Source: Bacteroidales bacterium (GTDB taxonomy: Bacteria > Bacteroidota > Bacteroidia > Bacteroidales > P3). From it: a DNA stretch of 5,765 nt. Positions within the stretch are counted from its first letter, which is position 1, and each line of letters begins with the position of its first letter. A program made the translations under genes and the position numbers. The stretch lies in contig CAAGHV010000265.1 of assembly GCA_900769785.1 (NCBI GenBank), forward strand, positions 1 through 5,765, in the 5' to 3' direction. The notes under the pieces were generated by a model. The model was not told where the DNA came from and did not search any database. It saw only the letters and a program-made list of their open reading frames with translations. Of this stretch, positions 1-4,735 are shown one piece after another.

Positions 1-1
1 A

Positions 2-298
2 CAAGCCACGATATTTAATGGTGCAGAAGCCTCAGAGTTGCCATACTTTACCGACATTATAGATGTGTTGAATGCTAATGTAAAAGACTTTGACCCTAAA
101 ATAGAAGCAACTCCAAAGCCTAAACAGGAGACAGGAAAGCAACTATCCAAGAAAGCTGAACCCGCAAAGAAAAAAGATTCAGAGAATGTAACTAATACTA
201 AATCCAAGAAAAAATTCGCAATAAAGGAAACCAACAAAGCCAAAGTATATTACCAAAAAGATACTACCAAATCATACAAGCCTATGGTTTTCGAATAA
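2..298 (+). CDS. 3' end of an unidentified gene with a Lys-rich C-terminal tail (partial)
   Basis: The reading frame is open from the left edge to the TAA at 296-298, so the real start lies outside the window; the TTG at 38 is an ordinary Leu codon and not a convincing start. About 98 residues are visible. The first 35 or so look like the end of a folded domain (ATIFNGAEASELPYFTDI, then a short helix). The rest is a low-complexity, probably disordered stretch rich in Lys, Glu, Pro, Thr and Asn, with runs such as KKAEPAKKKDSE and KSKKKF, ending in KSYKPMVFE. A basic tail of this kind is seen in some nucleic-acid-binding proteins, but nothing here proves such a role and I do not recognise the family. 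It is convergent with the minus-strand cluster and is followed after about 24 bases by a stem-loop that suits plus-strand termination. Confidence 0.6.
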   Translation, partial: QATIFNGAEASELPYFTDIIDVLNANVKDFDPKIEATPKPKQETGKQLSKKAEPAKKKDSENVTNTKSKKKFAIKETNKAKVYYQKDTTKSYKPMVFE

Positions 299-321
299 TA
301 GGTGAGTGAAGTTTGTGTATA

Positions 322-389
322 GATAATACCCGAATCAGATATTAGGAAAATGAAGATGTTTTTAGTCTCTGATTTGGGTTTATATTATC
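322..389 (+). terminator. Stem-loop after the plus-strand gene, probable terminator
   Basis: The 12-base arm at 328-339 (ACCCGAATCAGA) pairs with 368-379 (TCTGATTTGGGT) around a 28-base loop. An outer six-base arm, GATAAT at 322-327, pairs with ATTATC at 384-389 across a four-base bulge. The only imperfect position in the inner arm is G332 with T375. This is a permitted G-U pair in plus-strand RNA but a C-A clash in minus-strand RNA, so the structure is best placed on the plus strand, downstream of the stop at 298. A T-rich but interrupted tract follows (392-402). The long loop is unusual for a factor-independent terminator, so it could instead protect or process the 3' end. Confidence 0.5.
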
Positions 390-481
390 CGTTCTTTATT
401 TCTAATAATTGATAAGATAGCAAGAAGTTCTATCTCTGTATATCTAGCATAATTCTATTTTCAATATTATACCATATACCC

Positions 482-534
482 AAAAACAACTTATCCCATA
501 TATGCTGTGTACGTAACATATATAGGATAAGTTG
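482..534 (-). terminator. Terminator of the minus-strand cluster
   Basis: An 18-base arm at 487-504 pairs with 517-534 around a 12-base loop (505-516). Read on the minus strand, the stem ends in GTTG and runs directly into TTTTTG (486-481), the expected U-tract. The single non-Watson-Crick position (C497 opposite A524) becomes a G-U pair in minus-strand RNA, so the whole stem pairs only in that direction. It begins about 31 bases beyond the stop of the FISUMP-domain gene and fits as the end of the minus-strand transcription unit. Confidence 0.78.
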
Positions 535-565
535 CTAAAGGATATATCAAATAAAACTTATGTCT

Positions 566-1204
566 TTAATCCATAACGGGACGCACTTGGTAACAATTAT
601 CGCGGAGAAAAGAAACCAATCTATGATCTGCATCCCAAAAAAACAGACAGGCCATAATGGATGAGATAATATTGGATCCACTATAATCTGCTGCGTAAAA
701 GCAGTATGCCGATACATTACCTTCCTCTTCTAAATCAGGTGTAGAGGACCAATAATAGCAGCTTTTACCTCGTTCATACGGTTTTTTCTTGTTGCAAAAA
801 GAACCATACCCGCCTGCGGCAGGTAGGAATATACTATTGCCATTAGTTTTTGATATTACTTTTACGCCTTTTATTTGACTACTAATTTTTAAGAGTTTGG
901 CAAAGATATTCTTATAAACTACTTTGAATTTGCAATGCTTTTCAAGCTCTTCGAAATCTTCTTTGGTAGGCATACGCCAATTTCCGCCCCATTGGGCTTT
1001 GGCCACATCGTAGGCAGGATTACCACTTATGTCCTGCATTTCTTTTTCCAGTGTAATAGACTTACAATCATATTTCTCTTTAGGTTCTATTTCTCCCCAC
1101 GAATAGTAACTACCATATTTTTCGGGTTTGCTTGCTCCCACATTGCAAGTTGCCCATTTCCTTCCACTGGGAAGACCCATATCTACATACTCTTTATTAC
1201 TCAT
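566..1204 (-). CDS. FISUMP-domain (Fibrobacter succinogenes major paralogous domain) protein, no signal peptide
   Basis: This 212-residue protein is essentially one FISUMP/DUF1566-like domain. Hallmarks in order: VDMGLPSGRKWATCNVGAS (residues 7-25), YGSYYSWGE (30-38), AKAQWGGNWRMPT (68-80), SIFLPAAGGYGS (124-135), YYWSST (150-155) and the ending YQVRPV (205-210). Such domains are abundant in Bacteroidota and Fibrobacterota, usually in exported lipoproteins or surface proteins; their biochemical role is not established and a lectin-like binding fold is often assumed. This copy has no signal peptide or lipobox, so as drawn it stays in the cytoplasm. It is the last gene of the minus-strand cluster, 71 bases after the zinc-ribbon gene. 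The ATG at 1204 overlaps the TGA of a seven-codon frame (1224-1201) as ATGA. Family assignment is secure; function is unknown. Confidence 0.85.
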   Translation of the reverse strand: MSNKEYVDMGLPSGRKWATCNVGASKPEKYGSYYSWGEIEPKEKYDCKSITLEKEMQDISGNPAYDVAKAQWGGNWRMPTKEDFEELEKHCKFKVVYKNIFAKLLKISSQIKGVKVISKTNGNSIFLPAAGGYGSFCNKKKPYERGKSCYYWSSTPDLEEEGNVSAYCFYAADYSGSNIISSIMACLFFWDADHRLVSFLRDNCYQVRPVMD

Positions 1205-1224
1205 TTTTGTTCAAATTCAGACAT

Positions 1225-1253
1225 ATTGATTTATAGTATTATAAATTGATTTA
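1225..1253. repeat. Pair of 9-base direct repeats in the gap before the FISUMP gene
   Basis: ATTGATTTA occurs at 1225-1233 and again at 1245-1253, exactly 20 bases apart (about two helical turns), in the 71-base gap between the zinc-ribbon gene and the FISUMP gene. The spacing would suit a tandem protein-binding site, but the gap is very AT-rich and chance is a real alternative. Confidence 0.35.
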
Positions 1254-1275
1254 CAAATATTATTAGAAAGATTTC

Positions 1276-2190
1276 TCATTCCTTAATTGATTGCACCCAA
1301 CCTTTTCTAACTGCTAAGAAAGAAAAAGAAAATATGGCTAAAATAAGAAATAAACCCTTAGCAATATTCCAGATTGGACTCACATCCCAAATATAATTTT
1401 CTTTGGGAGATAGTATTAGAACTAATACAAAACCAACTACACTAATAATTAAACAGATAATTAGAGTTATATTTATTTTTCTATCTTTTTTCTCTTTTTC
1501 TACCTTTTCCTTTATCTCTTTTTCTATCTCTCTTATCTTCACTCTATCATACTTTTCTTTCGTTTCTTCAATAAGTTTATCTAAATCCTTCACCAACTCA
1601 TTAAAAAAATCAGAGTAATCATCTCCAAATGCCACAATAAAGCGATTGCGGATTATCTGCATAATTTCTTGAACTTCTTCGCTATTATGATAATTTGGGC
1701 AATAATCGCTATCTATACCCAATCTATCAGTTGCCCACTTTTTGAAATCTCTATAGATAACTTCTTTAATACACATTTTTACCTCACTATCCGAAGATGC
1801 TCTATCTTTAAGTTTTTCAAATACACGTGATAGTTTGCGTCCAAACCTTTCTTGGTTATATGAAGTACTGATAGATTTAGCGCTGCCATTTTTGTAAAAT
1901 AATATACTATTGCAATAGCAATAATAATAGGACTCCCAATCGCCATCATCCAATTCTAGTATTCTGGACCATAAGGAATAATCGTCTTTCACCAATGCTC
2001 GCAAACGTTTTATCTCTTCTTGCGTTTCTACTTCTTCTTTCAGTATTTCGGGCGATGGCGTTTCATCTGTTTTATTCCTATTCTCTAATTCCGAAGCACT
2101 ATATTTTGTTCCACAGGATTGGCATAGATACATACCGTTTTCTTCTATAAGTTGTGTGCTACCACACATCTTGCATGTCAATGTTTTCAT
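1276..2190 (-). CDS. Zinc-ribbon protein with two C-terminal membrane helices
   Basis: The 304-residue protein starts with a compact zinc ribbon: C6-x2-C9 and C23-x2-C26 (CKMCG and CQSCG), the arrangement of TFIIB-like or zinc-ribbon_2 modules that often act as protein-docking caps. A Glu/Lys-rich linker (about 36-66) follows, then a mainly helical soluble region with WSRILELDDGDWESYYY near 74-90. A strongly charged, possibly coiled-coil helix spans about 195-237 (EIEKEIKEKVEKEKKD). Two hydrophobic segments close the protein at about 239-261 and 276-295. No signal peptide is present, so the ribbon and helical region should be cytoplasmic, anchored by a hairpin of two helices. The start lies 13 bases after the stop of the four-helix membrane protein gene, implying co-transcription. 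Zinc ribbon plus membrane anchor beside an SPFH gene recalls YdjG of Bacillus subtilis; this is an architectural comparison, not proven orthology. Confidence 0.75.
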   Translation of the reverse strand: MKTLTCKMCGSTQLIEENGMYLCQSCGTKYSASELENRNKTDETPSPEILKEEVETQEEIKRLRALVKDDYSLWSRILELDDGDWESYYYCYCNSILFYKNGSAKSISTSYNQERFGRKLSRVFEKLKDRASSDSEVKMCIKEVIYRDFKKWATDRLGIDSDYCPNYHNSEEVQEIMQIIRNRFIVAFGDDYSDFFNELVKDLDKLIEETKEKYDRVKIREIEKEIKEKVEKEKKDRKINITLIICLIISVVGFVLVLILSPKENYIWDVSPIWNIAKGLFLILAIFSFSFLAVRKGWVQSIKE

Positions 2191-2203
2191 ATAATTATAT
2201 CTT

Positions 2204-2551
2204 TTATTTGTTTACAAATTTTGAAACCGATTTGGTTATCACCAATATTATAAATTCCAATGCCAATAGCAGAAATATTGCTATTATGCACCAGTTGTCG
2301 CTTACTTGTCCGGCTGAAATACTGCCCAACACAAGTTGCACCAAGCCTATAAGTGCAAAGATAAATGGCAGAGACACCTCAAATCCTTTTCGCAAATCCA
2401 CTGCTGTGGCAAGCCACATAAGCAATGTGGTTGTTACTATTATACCACTGTTCAGCACTATATTGAACGTGTGGTATCGGCTTGTCAAAAGCCCTATGCC
2501 TACATTCAGCACCAAGCATATAAATCCTAATACTATTATCGTTTTTCTCAT
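2204..2551 (-). CDS. Small four-helix integral membrane protein
   Basis: The product has 115 residues and consists almost wholly of four hydrophobic segments, at about 4-22, 29-51, 57-78 and 86-106, with short connecting loops and a basic C-terminal tail (KSVSKFVNK). The basic residues MRK at the start and the basic tail suggest that both ends face the cytoplasm. No catalytic or transport motif can be seen, and I do not recognise the family. It lies 19 bases after the SPFH gene and 13 bases before the zinc-ribbon gene, so it is probably made together with both. A role as a membrane partner or anchor for the SPFH protein is plausible, since the SPFH protein has no obvious membrane helix of its own. 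Confidence 0.7.
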   Translation of the reverse strand: MRKTIIVLGFICLVLNVGIGLLTSRYHTFNIVLNSGIIVTTTLLMWLATAVDLRKGFEVSLPFIFALIGLVQLVLGSISAGQVSDNWCIIAIFLLLALEFIILVITKSVSKFVNK

Positions 2552-2570
2552 ATTGCGTATCTTTATATTT

Positions 2571-3668
2571 TTATGGTAAAGGAGGCGGAGTTTGGCTATT
2601 GTTTACCAATGCCGAAAGTTCCAACATATCTGCTATTCTTGCCCAATTGCTCATACCCGGTGCCCACACAAGGGTATTGGCATCGGCCACACCTTGCTGT
2701 ATATATTCGGCTATTTGCAGTGGCGTTTGGTTGGGTATCTGATTGCCGTTTATTGCTATGTAATAGCTTTTACCTTGTGGCAATGGTGGCGGAGTGGTAG
2801 GATTGGTATTCAAAAATTGTCCTGCCATATTGCCTATCATACTTCCTGCCGTCATTCCGGCTCCAAGTCCGGCTCCCAAACCTACTATGCCCGAATCGTT
2901 GGATGCTGCTTTTTCCAATACATCAAAACTGCGTTCCATCTGATAGACATCTCGTCCGGTAATGGATAGTCGGGCTGTAGTGTCCTTAGCTTCTTTCAGT
3001 CGTACCACACTTTCATCATCTTCCGGCACATTGATAGACATTATCGAAAACTCTACAACATTCAAACCATATTTCTGAAAATGCTTATTCAACTGTTGCT
3101 CGCATTTTTCGGATAGTTCTATAAGCAATGTATTGATATCCAAAATAGAGCATTTCTCTTCTATGATTTGTTTTGCCAATATGTTGTTCAGATACGAAAT
3201 CAGTTTTCCTTTAAAGTATTGGTCTATCTGTTCGGAGGTAAACGAAGCCATATTGCCTATCAATGTTTCGAGAAACTTGCAAGGCTCCACAACCTTTATT
3301 CCGTATTGCCCATACGAACGCATAGGTACTATAATCTTATACTTAGGATCCTCTATCTGTATGGGATGAGGAGTACCCCAAGCAAGGTTGAGTTTCGACA
3401 CCAGGCTTACAAACCAAACATCGGCTTTGAATGGCGAATAGCCACCCATAGGCAGATTAATAATTTTGTCGAGAATAGGAATATTTTCCGATTTAATAGT
3501 ATAAGTTCCCGACATAAACTCGTCGCATATACATCCTCCTTTTACAAAGAATGCCGTTTGCGAAGGGTAAACAACCAATTGCGACCCCAATCGAATAGAA
3601 TCAGAAGGAAATTTTTCGCAAAGAATACCGTCTCTGGTATCACACGTAACTACATCTACTATAGCCAT
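2571..3668 (-). CDS. SPFH-domain protein (virion-core-like/YdjI type) with C-terminal GYF_2 domain
   Basis: This 365-residue protein has an N-terminal SPFH (band 7) domain of the bacterial YdjI or 'virion core protein' type. Visible hallmarks are VVYPSQTAFFVKGG (32-45), the turn FMSGTYTIKSENIPIL (51-66), YGQYGIKVVEPCKFL (119-133), and a helical stretch ending in YGLNVVEFSIMSINVPED (200-217). A helical region (about 218-256) leads into a Gly-rich segment, GIVGLGAGLGAGMTAGSMIGN (260-280), then a PPPLP motif (293-297). A GYF_2/DUF4339 domain (about 301-354) follows, recognisable by YYIAINGNQIP and LVWAPGMSNWARIADM. The chain ends in a second PPPLP (361-365). SPFH proteins assemble into membrane-associated scaffolds; YdjI of Bacillus subtilis helps bring PspA to the membrane. 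The gene starts 3 bases after the SelO-like gene stops, which suggests translational coupling. No PspA homologue is in the window. Confidence 0.88.
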   Translation of the reverse strand: MAIVDVVTCDTRDGILCEKFPSDSIRLGSQLVVYPSQTAFFVKGGCICDEFMSGTYTIKSENIPILDKIINLPMGGYSPFKADVWFVSLVSKLNLAWGTPHPIQIEDPKYKIIVPMRSYGQYGIKVVEPCKFLETLIGNMASFTSEQIDQYFKGKLISYLNNILAKQIIEEKCSILDINTLLIELSEKCEQQLNKHFQKYGLNVVEFSIMSINVPEDDESVVRLKEAKDTTARLSITGRDVYQMERSFDVLEKAASNDSGIVGLGAGLGAGMTAGSMIGNMAGQFLNTNPTTPPPLPQGKSYYIAINGNQIPNQTPLQIAEYIQQGVADANTLVWAPGMSNWARIADMLELSALVNNSQTPPPLP

Positions 3669-3671
3669 ATT

Positions 3672-4517
3672 TTATAATAGTTTGTATTTTTGGATATTAA
3701 ATCCGTATTCTGCAAATAAATTATCTATTTCTTTATAAGAAATTTCTTCACTCAAAACCCATGCTATATAATTTATAATTACGTATGTTTGAAACAACTC
3801 TCGATGATACAAACTTGGCACATGCCGTTCATAGTCTGATTTTTTATATGGATGATTCGGAGTTCTTCCAAGTTCAAAATCCAACAATTCTAAGGCCCAT
3901 GTATAGTTTTGCTCGTGTATGGCATTGTGTAATACGTTATTATCGTGCATTACCCGAAGATTGTTAATCATTACATCTGCTGCAATCAAGTGCTTTTTTC
4001 TATAATTCTTTGTGTTATAACGTTCCCATTTTTCTATCTCCAAACACAATAGCTTTTGATCCATAAAAGGAGCATCACAAATTCGATAAGGACATTCAAC
4101 CGAATATTGCAACAAGATTGGATTGAGTATATGGCCATTAGGAAGAAACAATTTCTTATCTAATTCTATTACACACTCCATCCGATTGGTCTTTACTCCT
4201 AATTTAGCTACGTCTTGTCCTACTAAAAAATCTCTAGTTGCATCTTCCAATAGTAGGAGTCCCAAAGTATCATCTCCTAAAGAAGATAATTCTCCTGTAA
4301 ATAGAAAATCGTATTGCGTATAGCTCAAACCATTACCTTTGCTTACTATATATCTATCGCCTTTGCAAGAAACAATAAAACTTCTTCCATGTAATGGACC
4401 AATAGAATATATCGATTTATCACCAGTCGAATCAACTAAATAAGGATAAATATCGATATTATTATTACTGCTAAAAAGGATTTTATAATTGTATTCTTTT
4501 GCTGAGAATCTATTCAT
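3672..4517 (-). CDS. Short SelO-like kinase-fold protein, possible pseudokinase or AMPylase relative
   Basis: The 281-residue product is unlike ordinary kinases but lines up with SelO (YdiU), a kinase-fold enzyme that transfers AMP to proteins. Residues 56-63 (YIVSKGNG) match the SelO LKGAG segment and supply the Lys (K60). TRDFLVGQDVAKLGVKTNR (94-112) matches the SelO REFL...EAM...LGIPTTR helix, with D96 in place of Glu. HNAIHEQN (197-204) matches the HGVMNTDN catalytic loop, keeping H197 and N204. Nine residues after N204 comes D213 in LLDFE, the spacing from Asn to the DYG Asp in SelO. The SelO catalytic-loop Asp is Gln (Q203), so activity may be altered or lost. The protein is also far shorter than typical SelO (roughly 480 residues or more). 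There is no signal peptide or membrane segment, so it should be cytoplasmic. It lies between the peptide gene and the SPFH gene and is tightly coupled to the latter. The assignment rests on motif spacing read by eye; a different kinase-like family is possible. Confidence 0.55.
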   Translation of the reverse strand: MNRFSAKEYNYKILFSSNNNIDIYPYLVDSTGDKSIYSIGPLHGRSFIVSCKGDRYIVSKGNGLSYTQYDFLFTGELSSLGDDTLGLLLLEDATRDFLVGQDVAKLGVKTNRMECVIELDKKLFLPNGHILNPILLQYSVECPYRICDAPFMDQKLLCLEIEKWERYNTKNYRKKHLIAADVMINNLRVMHDNNVLHNAIHEQNYTWALELLDFELGRTPNHPYKKSDYERHVPSLYHRELFQTYVIINYIAWVLSEEISYKEIDNLFAEYGFNIQKYKLL

Positions 4518-4548
4518 TTACAAATTATATTAGTGTTTTGATTAATAT

Positions 4549-4575
4549 ATAGGGGAATAATGGATATTCCCCTAT
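4549..4575 (-). promoter_or_regulatory. Perfect 11-bp hairpin between the peptide gene and the SelO-like gene
   Basis: ATAGGGGAATA (4549-4559) and TATTCCCCTAT (4565-4575) are exact inverted repeats around a five-base loop. The hairpin starts 10 bases after the peptide stop codon and lies about 31 bases before the SelO-like start. No uninterrupted U-tract follows on the minus strand (AATCAAAACAC), so it is probably not a full terminator. A stem here could partly attenuate read-through or stabilise the 3' end of the upstream message, giving much more peptide mRNA than downstream mRNA, an arrangement common where a small precursor precedes other genes. It is perfect in both directions, so the strand is assigned from context. 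Confidence 0.55.
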
Positions 4576-4585
4576 AATTACCCAA

Positions 4586-4690
4586 TTAGGCTGATCTATA
4601 TGCTATACCGCATTGATGTTCAGTGTTTTTTGGGCAGTTGCCGAAACAAGTGTCATTACTTGATTTGCTGATGTTCAATTCTACTACCAT
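4586..4690 (-). CDS. 34-residue three-cysteine peptide, candidate RiPP precursor
   Basis: A complete small frame runs from ATG at 4690 to TAA at 4588-4586. It opens MVVELNISKSSNDT and continues with CFGNCPKNTEHQC, then GIAYRSA at the end. Cysteines are at 15, 19 and 27 (C-x3-C-x7-C). An in-frame TAA at 4705-4703 limits upstream extension and no other start codon lies between, so the start is well fixed. The leader is AT-rich (AATTAAAATTTTACAACA) with no Shine-Dalgarno sequence, as is usual in Bacteroidota. The first 14 residues would be the leader and the Cys-containing half the core. There is no double-Gly cleavage motif. It lies 45 bases after a radical SAM/SPASM gene, a type of enzyme that often installs thioether or carbon crosslinks in small Cys-containing peptides, and is followed by a hairpin. 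That context, not similarity to a known precursor family, is the main argument; the frame itself could be fortuitous. Confidence 0.62.
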   Translation of the reverse strand: MVVELNISKSSNDTCFGNCPKNTEHQCGIAYRSA

Positions 4691-4735
4691 TGTTGTAAAA
4701 TTTTAATTGTTATAGCTGCGGGAGGGATGCAGCAT

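Noticed and set aside
350..412. Twenty-codon plus-strand frame (MKMFLVSDLG...) in the convergent gap
   Set aside because: It starts inside the loop and runs through the right arm of the plus-strand stem-loop, has no ribosome-binding context, and is better explained by the terminator structure.
415..435. Six-base inverted repeat AGATAG/CTATCT around a nine-base loop
   Set aside because: It is short and AT-rich with no wobble or U-tract evidence, so it is likely chance.
935..1249. 104-codon plus-strand frame opposite the FISUMP gene
   Set aside because: It lies wholly antisense to a recognisable FISUMP domain and has no domain features; its hydrophobic look comes from the complement of the coding strand.
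1205..1275. Possible internal promoter (TTTG, 18 bases, then TATAAA) in the gap before the FISUMP gene
   Set aside because: The downstream element does not match the Bacteroidota TAnnTTTG form, and similar matches are expected by chance in such AT-rich sequence.
2154..2579. 141-codon plus-strand frame across the four-helix membrane protein gene
   Set aside because: It is antisense to the membrane protein gene, spans intergenic gaps and has no recognisable motif. The minus-strand frame has clean membrane helices and operon spacing.
3168..3677. 169-codon plus-strand frame opposite the SPFH gene
   Set aside because: It is fully antisense to a clear SPFH domain and shows low-quality composition rich in Arg, Tyr and Ser with no motif.
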